A DNA stretch of 64,000 nt from Wuchereria bancrofti (GCA_005281725.1 SSBO01000007.1:5678667-5742666); one strand, 5' to 3'. Numbered from the stretch's first letter, positions 39,901 through 53,200 are shown. Made by a program: numbers and translations. The notes: a model not told the origin generated them from the letters alone.

Positions 39901-41298
39901 ATGCATTTGGTAGTAGCAACTGTATGGTTTACAATTTCATTAACGTTATGCTCGGGTTTCACGCAATATATTATGTCTGGTGGTCAAGCATATGGTTTTA
40001 TAACGGAACTTTTTTTTGATGTTTTCTCCTCAAAAGAATTACATTGTTTCTACGAAGATTTCATGTTATACAGCGATATAAGTATTTCTACCCGGGTAAA
40101 TTTTGATTGAAACAATAGTACAAAAAGTATACAAATAACACAAAAAAGTTAGGTTAAAGGTCAATGTGAAAAGTTTTGTAATCTTATTTATTTACTATTT
40201 TTCCAAATACGTAAATAATAATATTCGATGGGTTTCATCACAAATTAATTTCTGATTTGAAATTGATACTTTAACCTACGCAGTTGTTGTTTTACCATTT
40301 TAGTTCTTTTTTGTTAAACCATAAAAGTTTTTATTAATTTTTAAAGTTTAAATTCAATATTTTAAAAGAGTACAAGAAGAATTTTGAAGTGTTTACAAAG
40401 TTGCCAAAAAAAGTGTTATTTTTCTTATCATTGTTAAATTTTCCTTTCTGAATTAACTTTGCAAGAAAAAAAAGAAAAGCATTTCCAGGTTGTTGATACT
40501 GAGTCGCAATTGCTACATATGCGAATTAGATCACCGAGCAAAAATATCAGTAAATGGTATGAAGGAATCGATCAAGCGGAATTCAGTGGAATGCTACGAG
40601 AAGGAGGTCAATGATTTTAGAATTTGATAGATGAATCATATAAGTAACATTCCGGTTTATAGAATGCAAATTATGATCGAATTAGAAATATATTTCGACA
40701 TTTCTACCTTACATTGCTATTTAAAAAAAAAATGCAATCATTTAAGGTACGTATGAAATTTGCACAAAAGTAGACGTAACAGGTACACGACACGTACGTT
40801 TAATGCTGGTTATCTATGCTCATCATCGAGAAACAAAAAATAAAGCTAATAAACTTAAAAAAGAACATCATGAAACAACAGAAAAAATGAACGTAAGATA
40901 TTCATTCATTAAAAGCAAGAAAAAAAATGAAAATTTTGTAATATTCATAATCAAAAAAAGAAAGAAAAATAAATAATTATGATCTTTAGTATTGTATAGT
41001 GTCATACACACAATATAGTCAATTGAAAATTTACAAAAATTTTTTTCCCTTCTAAATTTAGAATTAAAATAAGAAATTATTGCAGGAATCGATTAGCAAT
41101 TTGAGAGAAATGATAGCTTCATCTGCATTTGCATTAAAACAACTGAAATCAACACGTGATATACACTTGCAAATTAAAAATGCCAATAATATTGATATGT
41201 TTTCATTGATGCAAACAATTGTTATTCTATGCACATCGATTGTGCAAGTTTTTATTATTCGAAAATTTTTCTCTAACACTTCTAAAAATGTTAAATAA
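39901..41298 (+). CDS. p24/TMED family cargo receptor
   Basis: Four exons, 39901-40095, 40489-40606, 40747-40892 and 41086-41298, join in phase to 223 aa, the usual p24 length. Seen: an N-terminal signal peptide (MHLVVATVWFTISLTLCSGF). A GOLD domain follows with the paired cysteines of the family (KELHCFYEDF near residue 49 and GGTYEICTKVD near 105). A coiled-coil segment comes next (ESISNLREMIASSAFALKQL). One transmembrane helix (MFSLMQTIVILCTSIVQVFI) precedes the tail RKFFSNTSKNVK. Known: p24 proteins cycle between ER and Golgi in COPII and COPI vesicles and help sort GPI-anchored and other cargo. The FF pair in the tail fits COPII export; a canonical KKXX COPI signal is not present. It is rather diverged, so I do not assign a subfamily. 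The start ATG directly follows an acceptor-like TATTTTTAG, pointing to trans-splicing with essentially no gene-encoded 5' UTR. Confidence 0.9.
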
Positions 41299-44200
41299 TG
41301 AAGTAAATGAAGAAAAAAATGTAGGAAATTTATATAATTTACAACTCCTAAAATAATAATAAAAGATATAATGTGTCGCTTTCCTTTTTGAGTAATTAAA
41401 CAAATTAATTTCATTACTTTAAATTTCTTAGCACTTTTTCTTTTGAAAAGTATGATTAAGAGATTTATAAAAGATAAGAAGGTACGAATGAAGTCTGAAG
41501 ACTTAGATACATATTTTTTGCTTTTATGTTGATGATGAAATTCTATTTCTGTGATGGAAATTATTAATTAATTTGTTATCATTATTATTATTCTAGGAAA
41601 TTGTTAATTAATTTGTTATTATTATTGGCATTAATATTATTATTGTCATCATTATCATTATTAATTATTATTAATAATTGTTATTACATCATTCGCAATA
41701 TTTGCTTCAAATTCTTTCATACATTTATTTTCGTCGATCTATTTCTGCCAGAAATTACCCAAAAAAAAAGGAAATGTATTGCATAAAATGATTATATAGA
41801 ACTCATCAAAAAAAAAAAATATATATCAAAAGATTCCATACATTTTTTCCTTTTCATAATAATCCATTAATTCAGTTTTGGTTCAATATATGGATTAAAT
41901 GTTGTGCAAAAAGAAAAAAGAAGCATGACGACATCGTAAAATACAAAACATCTTTTATAAGTTTTTTATTTTTATAAAAAAGAAAAAATCAATACGAATA
42001 AAACAGATATGTGTTGTTTTTTGCATTTGTTAAGATAAGATGATATTAATGATGCTTGAAGCTATCATTATTTTCATGCACTTTGTTCCCAAAGTAAACA
42101 TCTAAAATATATGCTTCCAGATTTCTTTTTAAAAAAAGTAATTTACCTTTTTTTTCCTCTCAAACATATATTTTGTTATCCTTCTTTTTGCTTTTGTTCT
42201 TTATACATATATATGAATGTAATATTTTTCAATTCAAAATAAGGATTATATTCTGGCAAAAAAAAGGTACATTTCACAAGGAAAAGAAATATTAGCATAT
42301 ATATCATAAATAATTAAATTATAAAATTGGAAAATCATTTTTGCTTAATTAATTTTGTATAAAATCGATTCTTACAATAGCAAAATTAATAGAATTATTG
42401 GATAGCATTTATAAATTATAGACCATTTCTTTAATTATTCTGTATGACTAACGTAGCGATAATTCAAATTATGTAATGTTTTTTGAAACATTATATGTAG
42501 AATTTTTTTCTTTCTATTAAAAAAAGGGAGAAAAGGCAAAGTATTTTGCTAATTTGATACTTGAAGTAATTAACTGTAGTTGATGAATGTTTTGATATTA
42601 AATATTAAAGGCTATTTTAAAATTTATATTTAATCATACGTGCAGAATATAATTTAATAAAATTTCCATTTCCATTTTGGTAGTTTTCATTTTAGCATGT
42701 TTTACTACTTATGTTCATATAAATATTATCAATGATTAAAAGCTATGTCTTATTATTCAGTATTATCAGTACGATATCATTACGTGCCACTTACATTATA
42801 AAAGGAAATGTAAAATTACATAACAACGCTATAATTTTAATTTTTAATAGAGTTATAGGATAGCGTAAATAAAGCTGAGTGTTTTATAGAAATTGTTATC
42901 CACAAAAAAAAAAAAATGTTCCGTATTATTTGACATTAATAAAGTAAATGAAACAAATTTCAAATAATTTTGTTGAATAAATAAATGCATTATGACTTGC
43001 CCTAGAAGTAATCTAAAAAATACATTTAATAAATTTCACTCGAATTGCAGACAAAATAAGTAAAAATTATTAGTATAAAGTTATAGGTAAAACTTCCAAG
43101 AAATTTTCCAAAATTTTTTCATTTTTCTTTCTTCCTTTTTTTTTTGTTAAATTCTACAAAAATAAACTTTGGTTGTTCAGAATTGTTAGAAAAAATGAAA
43201 CAAATAGAAAGGATAGCAACGAAAGAAAATAGGTGATCAGTGCTAACTATAATTTTTATTACAATTTTGATCTTTTTCCTCATATGCTGAAAATGTTGCT
43301 TTTAATCAAAGCACAAACTGCTGATTAGTCGTAATCCAATGAATTTAACAAATTACTAATTAAATTTTGTTTTCGCTTCTTTTTTCCTTTTTCTTTTTTA
43401 ATTTGATTTAATCATATTTGTTTAGTTAAAGGTTTTGTATAAATAAAAGTTTCAAATTTTTCGGATTGTACAGTGCTGCATTGTTTCTTTGACGCAAACG
43501 AAGCATTAATTTATAGATTTGATGTTATTATCATTTATATTAAAAGTCAATGAACTGAAATATTAAAGCATAAATAATTCAAATTTGCTTTTTTCCTTCC
43601 TTTGCTTATTTCAAACACCATAAATTTATGCCGGAAGTGACATATGTGCCTAAATAAAAACTCAATTTTAATGTTTTAAAATAGATACTGTCTTCACTCT
43701 CTCTCTCCCTTTCACTCGTTTCCTATAAAATATCTTTCTCTCTTTTTTTAATGAAACTTGAAAAAAAGCACAAGGATTGAAATTTAATTTGCACTTCTAG
43801 TGATGCAAAATGATAAATGGTACAAAACGAAATTATTATGCAAATAGAAGTGAATATGTTAAGAATAACTTTATATAACACTGAAGATTACAATTTTTAC
43901 TTTTTATAAGAAAAAAAAATTTGATTTAGCTTCTCATTTAAAAAAATTATATTTCTGAAAGAAAAAAAGTTTACGAGTTTTTTTTTGAAATCGCACAGAA
44001 ATATTTCTTTTAACTATAAAAACAAAAATTATGACAAGACTATATAATGGGAAAGTGAGGTACGAGTATAATTATACAAGGATAATAAATAATTAAAATT
44101 TAATTTACATTCATGAAACGAGAACTGAATTCATATAAAATAAATATCGATTTTTTTAAAGTTTTGCAATTATATATTATTAATTGTATATTAAAATTTA

Positions 44201-45828
44201 AAAATTTAATTTATATTTACTTTAAAAAAAGGAATTCATGAAGCAAATAATGATTTCTTTCTAAGTTTTATATTCCTTTCATAAAATTATTTAGTTAAAA
44301 TTCAGTTTTTATTAATCGAAACGACGACTTTGCTTTTATTTTTATTTTTGCAATTTTTTCCCCTTTATTTTTTCTTGTTTAAATAGGAAGGAAAAGAGAG
44401 ATGAAGCAAGTTTTAAAGAATAAGTGACATCAAATTGGTCCAAGACGTGAGTGTACTAGTAGCTAATTAAAATAATTGCGATTGTATTTCTTTCTCTTCC
44501 TGTTTCTGTTTCGTCTTCTCTCTCTCTCTCTTCTCATCTCTTATTTTTTCAAAACTAATTTACTTTTAATTTTTCAATCTTAATCATAAAAAATTATTAA
44601 ATAGTTGTGCCATTGTCCTCCTTCTGATTTTATGATAAATATTATATCATTTTTTCTAAAAAAAACTCCACTTTTTTCTGAATCAATATTAAATTTCAGT
44701 TTAATAACAATTTCCAATTCATATTTTTATGTACAGAAATAAATATTAATCTGAATATTAGTTGAATTAATTAATTGAATCCGTATTTTCAATTTTTTTA
44801 GATAATTCAGTTTATCAGATGATAATAATATTTGTGCAATTGATTAAGTGACCTATGATGACATCTAAATTACACCACACAAAGCGTAAATGTTGCACTA
44901 ATTAATTGTTTTGCCAATAATTATCACTTTTAAGTACATTCTTATATTGTGTCATCTAAGTTCTAATAACATTTATTTCCTTTTTTTGAAAAAAAAATTT
45001 TTTTCTTTAAAGATTTTATTTATTCAGTATGAAAATATATTCATTGTTGACAAATAGCCATAATATACCAATATATTTAATAAAAATACATTATATAACA
45101 TTAATTTACTATTTACACCGTTTCACAAATACATAAACAGATAATCAAATAAATAAATAAACAGATAAATAAATAAATTAATTAAGTGATGAACAACATC
45201 TACGTTTTTATACATATTATGCTTGCAATGCACATGTGTTTATTAATTTTTTCATAGCATATATTTAAATTTCTTTTTAAAGCATATGTTTTAATTTCTT
45301 TTTAATATAATTTAACCACCACCTTCTAACCACTTTTTTTAAAAATACACACAGAATTTTTTTTGTTAACCGTTTTTAAATTATTAAGCAATCTTGTTTA
45401 GAACAATAAATCATTTTTTTTTAAAATGCAATTAGCTATTTTCTATTTTTCAGTTATCTCTTTCATAAAGTACAATTTTTCTATCAATTTTTTTTCTTAA
45501 ATCGAAAAAGTCTTTATTTATCTTCTTATTTTAATATGACTTTATTTTGGTCCTTCTATTTTTTCTTTTTTTTTTTAAATGGGTGGAATTTTCTCTTTTA
45601 TATAGATGAACTGATTTTTTAAATTCAGGTTTGTTTGACGAATTTCTTTCAACTTAATTAATTAGTAGTTGATAATAGTTTTCTGTTCGAAAACACCTTA
45701 GTTTAAGTTAATTAAGTCATATCATATAATTTATTAAATAAATGTCAAATGTCTATGTCATCAGATTAGCAGAAAAAAAAAATATATATTCCATGTTTTC
45801 TTTTTTTGCTTAATTAATGAATATCATT
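41299..45828. other. Gene-poor AT-rich DNA
   Basis: No exon with coding-like composition and matching splice sites was identified on either strand. The stretch holds ATT/ATC repeats at about 41581-41675, CT tracts near 43697-43720 and 44519-44535, and many poly-A and poly-T runs. The 3' UTR of the TMED gene lies at its left edge. Confidence 0.55.
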
Positions 45829-45927
45829 TCACAATAGCACATCATCATGTTCAATGTCTTCTAGCCATAATTTTAATATCTTAGTTCTCTCAGATCGTAG
45901 CTTAGAAAAGTCGCAAGGCTTTCCTGC
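45829..45927 (-). CDS. Candidate terminal coding exon of an unidentified minus-strand gene
   Basis: The minus strand shows an acceptor (TTTTCTGTAAG) followed by 32 codons of balanced composition and a TGA stop. The peptide includes AGKPCDFSKLRSERTKILKL and ends WLEDIEHDDVLL. It stands out from the surrounding AT-rich DNA by its codon use and mixed charged and hydrophobic residues. I do not recognise the family. Upstream exons, at higher coordinates, were not found. The nearest spliced-looking minus-strand sequence is at 56399-56868, and linking the two would be speculation. It may also be a pseudogene fragment. Confidence 0.4.
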   Translation of the reverse strand, partial: AGKPCDFSKLRSERTKILKLWLEDIEHDDVLL

Positions 45928-46385
45928 CTTACAGAAAAAAAGAAATTATTATTAATTAAAGTGCATAACAACATTTATGTATATATATATATATTGAAAT
46001 CAAATATTTTGAGCTAAGCCAAGCTTTTATCATTTCATTTAATCAGAGTTAAATATTTAATAATAATAATAACAATAATGATAATAATAATAGTGATAAT
46101 AACAATAATTAATTATTATTATTTCAATGTATACTTGAATAGTACTGACAAGATAATGCCATAAATTTTCATTTCTATTTTATCACATTATATTTAACAA
46201 CTTTTTTTCATACTTATTAATACATTAAAACAAGTAATATTTTAAAATATTAAATAATTATTTCAGGATAAGAGAAAAGGATGGATGTGAAGATAGCTGT
46301 CATGCTATCATATAATATGCTTAGTTAAACTAAGTAATAAAAAATCAATTAGAATTGAAATAAAAAAGCGGACAAAGCAGCGATT

Positions 46386-46550
46386 ATTTTTTATTATTAT
46401 TATTACTATTATCATTAATTATTATTATTATTATTACTATTATTATTAATTATTATTATTACTATTATTATTTTTATTATTATTATCATTATTATTATTA
46501 TTACTACTATTATTATTATTGTTATTATTGTATTTATCATTGCTACTTTT
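46386..46550. repeat. Imperfect ATT microsatellite
   Basis: About 165 bp of ATT triplets interrupted by ACT, ATC and GTT variants. Confidence 0.9.
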
Positions 46551-46742
46551 TATTATTGGCATTGCCGAATTACTATACAATGAATAATTTTTACTTCAGT
46601 ATTTGGACTGGGAGTTAAAAGAGGTATGGAATAGAAAATGGTAAATAACTTAATAATCTTCATGCGAAGAAAAAAGAAATGCCTGAGAATGACGACATTG
46701 TCAATACTTAATAGTGCTATTTCCAATTCATTCCATTGATAA

Positions 46743-46805
46743 ACACACACACACACAGACGCACACACATACACAAATATACACATACTTACATACACAC
46801 ATACA
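46743..46805. repeat. CA-rich microsatellite
   Basis: ACAC repeats with AGACGC and ATAC interruptions. Confidence 0.85.
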
Positions 46806-47108
46806 TACGCAACGATTTCAGTTGTCTAACCTGAGAAATGCCAATAGTTGATTGGCCTGTCTACTACTAGGCTAGGTCATTCTTCATCTCAAATACTATT
46901 TTTTCTCAAAATGTTATTATCAAAATTATATTGCAATGATGTATGTAAGAACTTTTTCAGGAAAAGTTACACTTTACGGTTAAATGACACTTTTTTATTA
47001 CATTTTAAATGGATTAATTGTTATTTTGTGTTAAATTTCTGATACTAAGTAAATTTATGAAAGAAATTTATTCTTAATTTCTTCTTCTTTGCTTTTTGTT
47101 GCGTGCAG

Positions 47109-47207
47109 TCTTTTTCTACTCTGCCACATCGCGGTGTTAGATTTATTAGTTCTGCTGAATATATCAATTTTAACGAGAGTCGAAATATAGGAAAAAATGA
47201 AAGTTGA
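47109..47207 (+). CDS. Weak candidate terminal exon, plus strand
   Basis: A good acceptor (TTTGTTGCGTGCAG) is followed by 32 codons and TGA. The peptide includes SFSTLPHRGVRFISSAEYIN and ends ESRNIGKNES. Composition is coding-like, but no upstream exon was found. The opposite strand has a comparable short frame (SNTAMWQSRKRLHATKSKEE) after its own acceptor, so neither strand is clearly favoured. No family is recognised. Confidence 0.2.
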   Translation, partial: SFSTLPHRGVRFISSAEYINFNESRNIGKNES

Positions 47208-48277
47208 AATAATTAGTATTGCAGCAATAAAATGTTTATTAAATAGTTTGGTATATTTTTGATCATCTATGCAAATTGAAACTAAATTTACAGTAATATA
47301 TTATCACAACTTATCCTTTACATATTCCCGTAACACAATAATTCTAATATTAATTAATTGTGATAATTTTAATTCATTATTCGTCAGTCCCTTAAAATCA
47401 AATATGTGTCTGTGCTAATTTAATTAAAATTTAGAAGCAATAAAAAATTGAGCTTCAAAACTTTATTACAATTATTTAAATGTTTGTTTCCTTTTTCTTT
47501 AATTTGAATTTCTATACAAACGAATACAAAGGGGGAGGAAAAAAGAGAAGGAAAAATATGGAGGGAAAAAAGAGAGAGAGAGGAAGAAAAGGCTTAAGTG
47601 CCTTTAAGTAAAATGAAATGGATTGAGGATACTTAGAAATTTTTAGATTCCAAAAGAAAGAGTATAAGTGGACTATATCGAAATATATTTGTAACTAAAT
47701 GTTTCCATGAAATTGAGGCATTTAAGGAAGAAACAGAAAATACTGATTAGAATTTATTGAACTTACTGATAATTTGATTGAAGTATACTTTAAAAAAGGA
47801 GCTGAGAAATACACGCAAATTTAATCCTGCTTAACAGTGATAACATTGCTGATATACGTGAGTAACTTTATCCTTGATCGATTCAAAAGTTAAAGGAAAA
47901 TTTACAGTTTTATCGATCCAAACAATTCTTATTGTTGCTGTTGCTGCAGCTTAATGTAGGTTTGTTTCACTTTTCAATTGCTAAATTAAACCTTAATTTA
48001 TAGTTTTTTTTTTTAATAAAAAACTTAAAATGATGCAAATAAATCTTTTGTTACTTTTATCACTTCTTTTTTAAATAAAATCTTTTAAGATATATTGCAA
48101 TTGTCACATCTAAAAATTTCTAAATAATTTTCATTTTTATTTCCGATGTTACTTCATGATCAAAATTCCATTATAGCAAAATAATAAATAACGTAATCGA
48201 TGTATCCATCAATTTGTATAATTTCTTTCTTTCTTTCAAATTATCTCTTTGAAGATATATTCATGACGTGATAGGAT

Positions 48278-48400
48278 AAGTAGAGGAAGAGAAGAATTTG
48301 AAGAGGATAAGATATTTGGAAGAGGAAGATAGAGGAGGAGGAGAAAGAGGAAGAGGAGAAGAAAAAAAAAGAGAAAGAGAAGAAACGAAAAGAAGATTAA
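48278..48400. repeat. Polypurine (GA-rich) tract
   Basis: About 120 bp that are almost entirely A and G on the plus strand, including AGAGGAGGAGGAGAAAGAGG, broken by a few T residues. Such tracts can adopt triplex structures; here it is intergenic. Confidence 0.85.
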
Positions 48401-48743
48401 ATAATGTTAGGTTTAAATCATCATAAATATTTGTATATATATGTTTGTATGTAAAAATGAAGGAGAAAATGAAGAAGAAATATTCGAATGAAAAGAGAAT
48501 GAATTAAAGGATTGATAAATTCTCTACGTTATCGAATTTGAGATGATGAGAAAAATAATAAAAAATAAAATGAGAGAAAGAAGGAAAGTGACGCTTTGCG
48601 CTTTCTTGCATTTGCGTCTTTTTTAACTTTAGAATAAAAATTAAGCCTTTTGGAGCTGAATAAATCTATATATGTATACATTTAAGCCTTAGAGTAACGC
48701 CTTTTTAAGTTATCTTCATATGCATTTGTGTGTAAATATAGTT

Positions 48744-48799
48744 GAGTGTCACTGTGACTTAAAATGTCACTGAGTGTCACTGTGGCCTAAAATGCCAAT
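48744..48799. repeat. 28-bp tandem duplication
   Basis: Two adjacent units begin with GAGTGTCACTGTG at 48744 and 48772. The second differs by a few transitions (GGCCTAAAATGCC against GACTTAAAATGTC). Confidence 0.85.
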
Positions 48800-48933
48800 A
48801 AACATGTTTTCAGCATTTTAGCATCCATTTTTTTGCTTTTTTTTTAAATAAAGTTATATGCAAAGCGTAAGCAGAAAGAAAATGATTAGGCATATATTTA
48901 TATATATGCTTATGCATGAGTGGGATGAGTTGT

Positions 48934-49037
48934 AGCCTAGTAAAGCAATGATGAGGTATGGCCTAGTGAGGAAATGATGGAGTATAGCCTAGTAAGGCAA
49001 TGATTGAGTATAGCCTAAGTCAGACAATGATTAAGCC
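48934..49037. repeat. 26-bp tandem repeat, four copies
   Basis: Unit AGCCTAGTAAGGCAATGATG plus six bases. Copies start at 48934, 48960, 48986 and 49012, exactly 26 bp apart, with increasing divergence. TAGGCATTGGTAAT is then repeated at about 49051 and 49070. Confidence 0.85.
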
Positions 49038-49387
49038 AAAGCTAGGCATTGGTAATAATAGTATAGGCATTGGTAATGGGATAAGACAGTTTGTATAGGA
49101 TTGAGAGAAAAGAGAAGGATAGAAAAGAAGTGTGGAAGTAGTAAGTAAAACGAATGTTGAGCCTACTCGGGGCTTAGACTAAGTGTTAGCTAGACATAAC
49201 TTGTTCCCTCGAATAATAGCTTGTAAAACTGAGATAGTGGAAAGGGGAGGAAAACGAAAATTTCTAAGTGAGCGCTTGTTGAAATGAAAAGGTAAGATGA
49301 TAATGTCAGCCTATAGAGAAAGTGGGAAAAAGTGGAGTGGTATGCTTAAGCCTGACTTTTAGTTTATCACTAGACGTTATTGTCATT

Positions 49388-49388
<1 letters not shown>

Positions 49389-49452
<64 letters not shown>

Positions 49453-49468
49453 CATAATAATAATAATT
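49389..49468. repeat. AAT microsatellite
   Basis: A nearly perfect run of about 26 AAT triplets, interrupted once by ATC. An imperfect ATT cluster with changed strand bias follows at 49640-49925. Confidence 0.95.
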
Positions 49469-49639
49469 GGCCTAGTTATTGTTGTTTCTTATTGTTATTG
49501 TCTTTATTATATATATTTTTTTCTTCTCATCACTTTTACTGCTTGATGTTGTTGTTGCCGTTATTGTTACTGTTACAATAAAACAGCAACAGCAGTCATT
49601 ATTATTAATATTGGCAATCAATCGAATAAGGTGTTACTT

Positions 49640-49925
49640 GAATTTTTCCTATACTATTATTATATATTTATTATTATTTTTGTTATTATTATTGTTAAAA
49701 TTATCATATATTCATTATTATTATTATTATTATTACTGTCACTATTGTTGTTTATTATAATTATAGTTATTATTATTATCACTATTATTATTATTGTTAT
49801 TATTACTATTATTATTTATTATTATTTATTATTTTTTATTATTTATTTATTTATTATTATCACTGTTATTATTATTACTCTTATCATTATTATTATTATT
49901 ACTATTATTATTACTATTAACTACT
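49640..49925. repeat. Imperfect ATT/ACT microsatellite cluster
   Basis: About 285 bp of ATT triplets with GTT, ACT and ATC variants. Overlapping frames encode meaningless Ile/Tyr/Leu runs. Confidence 0.9.
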
Positions 49926-51355
49926 GATATATATTAGAATTTTATATCATACTGTGGCTCGAATGTTTCATCCATGATCTTATCAGTATTCTATATGATA
50001 AATATTTACTACGAATTGTATACACATTTATTAAGAGTAAGAATTAACAATTATACGTAGATATGTATACATATTACGAGACATTTAATTTAATTTATAC
50101 ACAATCAACATCGGTTTAATTTAATAAAATATTTTATTGGGACATTCAACATGTAGGAATATGTTTAATTGAATCAAACATTTTATTGCAATATTCAGCG
50201 CATAATAATACATTTAATTTAATTAAATAATACAGAACATAACGACACGACTAATTTTGGTCAAATATTTTTTAAGGTAATCAACACATATCTAACGTCA
50301 TACATCAAATTTGAATGAAATATTTAAGTTCAAAGTAACATTCAAACAATATATCTGATAACAGTAAATCAAAACTGATAATATTAGAATTGGAAAAATT
50401 TTCAAATGCTAGCCGCTTTTTATCAGTCATTTTGCTATTTTAACCACATCAAATATCATTGTATTGTGAAAAAATCCCAACATTAGTCATCAGCGTTTTA
50501 TTGTTCGCTCAATTCACATAAACTGTTATGAATAATGGATTTTAATGAAGGATTATAAGTGCATGACTTTCTCTCTCTTTGTCTCTCTGTCTCCTTCTCT
50601 CTTTGTGTTTTTTTTTTTTGTAATTATAAAAAGCAAAAGCTCTAACTAAAACAACAGCTGCTGTTTCAATTGACATTTTTCTTTTTTTCTCTCTCTCCCT
50701 TTCTTTTCTGATTAGAATTTAATTGCTAGTTAAAAAATTAATCAAATATCTCGCGCTTAATTAGCAAATTTCACCTGCACAAAACTAACTCTAACATTTT
50801 TAATTCATATCAAATTTAATGAAAGATTTCAAACAAGAAGAAATAAAATTACTAGTAAATAAATTATTTAAAGTTTCTCTTAATCGATACAACGATAATA
50901 TTCGGAAGATAGATTAACAAATAAGATATTATATTATTTGCTTAGCATAATCGTTTTTCTTACAAATACAATTACTTCTTAACACTACTTATTATCTTAT
51001 TGTTTATTGTTTAGCCAACGAATATTCATTTTATTTAATTCTTTTTGTCTGTTTCGTTTTGACCACTTAATTTGGTTATAATTATTAAATAAAAAGTAAA
51101 AATTTTTTTGTTGATTGACAGATAAATATAAACTACAATAATTTTTCTTTATTAAACCATCATTTAAACTGCCATTGTTTATCATTGTCATGCTATTAAT
51201 TTTTATAATCCATTTCAAAATAGCATTCATTAAGTTATCGACATAAGGAAAGTTGATTTCTTCATCATAAAAATAAACGAAGCCTAATGATACGATGAAA
51301 ATTAAATAAATTTCGTTTAGAAAATAATCTGCAAGAAATGTTATCAATATTACCG

Positions 51356-51484
51356 GTAATAATAATAATAACAACGATAACAATAATAATAATAATGACA
51401 ATAGTAATAATAAAGTAATAATGATAATAATGACAACGATAATAATAATAATAGTGATAGTAATAATAACAATAATAATAATAA
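51356..51484. repeat. Imperfect AAT/GAT microsatellite
   Basis: AATAAT units with AACGATAAC and GACAAT interruptions. Confidence 0.9.
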
Positions 51485-53106
51485 AATGCTTTTAAATCTT
51501 GTTTGTCTACAAGACTAAATTTTTGAAATACATATACCCCTTGGGAAATACTTTTCAAGAAGTAAATTTAGCCAAATTGAATTCTATTCCAATCATTTTT
51601 AGCAAAAATTATTAGAGTGACGTCATTTTTTTCTCTTTCATTTATTTTAATCTTCACATATTACAATAAATTTGAATAATATAACACAATGTGAATGATT
51701 CATTGCATTTGAAAACTGTGCAAATTTTTGTATCAAAAAAACCTCTCAAAAAAGAAAAAAAGAAGAAAAAAAATTCGTATCCAAACTATATGACATTTTC
51801 TTTTCACTCATAGGTTGACTTTTATTGAAATATTTTAAAAGGTTATTAATTGATATATAAAATATAAGAACTGATTAGCAGCGGTTTTTGTGATCATCAA
51901 TAATTAAATGTAGTATTTTATGATATTTTAATTTTATCGATCACTTGGAATTAGTTTTTTTTCTGTTTTTTTTGACTTAAATTGTTGATGACATTATATT
52001 TATGCATGTTTTTAGTTTGATATACAAAAAGGAAATGAAATATTGATCATTTGGTTGGGACATTTTATTGGTAGAAGCCAAACTCATTGAAATTTATTTC
52101 ATTTTAAGCAATTAATTAAATTAAAAATTGTTTGGATGCTAATTTGTTCGATGTTTATTTGTTTAGCATTTATTTACCTGCATCCAATTTGCTCATTCAT
52201 AAATAGAAACATTTACATTTTGATATAATGTGATATGATCATACCAAACAAAAGTCGTTGTTTCGTCATTTTCATACTTTTTTTCTTCTAAGCAAGCTGT
52301 GCCAAAGGTTTTAACCTTTAACCTTCAACTTTGCCACACAATTTAATACATTTACCTTAACTTGTACTTTTTATTTACAACCATTTTAAAAATATTTTCT
52401 TACTGTTTCTACTTATAGTCGTTTATATATTTGTTGCTATGCTTGTTATGCTTACATATGTTTACATTTCACTTGTTTTCCTCATATAAATATTTATTTA
52501 TATGGCTTAATGAATGCATTTCGATTGCTTACAAAAACTTTATCATTAGTTACGCACGTGTTTCCTTTTCTTTGCAGGTATTTTTCATTTCATTATTTTA
52601 AATAGTTCTTTTTTCATTTACATATACGTTTTCTTCATTGAAAGTTTTCATTATTTTATTCATATCTTCGTTTTTTACACGTATGTTTTTTACCATTTCG
52701 CGTGTTTTTTACGTGTGTCGATAAAAAAAATAAAATATTTTATTAGTTTAAAAAACGAGAAAAAAGAAAAAACAGAAGAAAGAGACAAAATTTGTAAAAA
52801 TTCTTTAAATTTTTAATTGGGTGCATGAATTTTCTACTTCTTCTACGTTGTTCATTCATTCATTTATATTCATTTTATATTTATTCATTTTCATTCATTT
52901 TTACAAAGTAACAAAAGGGGAAAAAAGGAATAAAAATTATCAATTAAGAAAGTTTCAAAAAATATTCAATAATAAATAATTGAAATGGGAAATTTCAATT
53001 AAAATGTATATATCAAGAAGATAATTTTTTTCAAAGAAAATTTCAAGAAGGAAAAAAATAGTAGAGGATTATAATTTTTTTTTTTTGGATAATCAAAAAT
53101 GAAAAT

Positions 53107-53200
53107 TTGCAATAGTTTGTGTGTATGTGTATGAGTGTATGTTGTGTATGTGTGTCTGCGCATGTATGTGAGTGTTTGTATTTTAATGTATGTGTATGCT
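53107..53200. repeat. TG-rich simple repeat
   Basis: GTGTATGTGTATGAG-type units. A longer, more degenerate TG/TATG region follows at 53545-53830, ending in an AAT run at 53857-53878. Confidence 0.85.

Larger units (their letters stand above)
45928..47108. other. Microsatellite-rich intergenic DNA
   Basis: AATAAT repeats lie near 46060-46110, a long imperfect ATT tract at 46386-46550, and a CA/TA-rich tract at 46743-46805. Open frames across these are translated repeats. Confidence 0.6.

Noticed and set aside
49322..49927. Long open frames of Ile, Tyr and Leu runs
   Set aside because: They are translations of AAT/ATT microsatellites.
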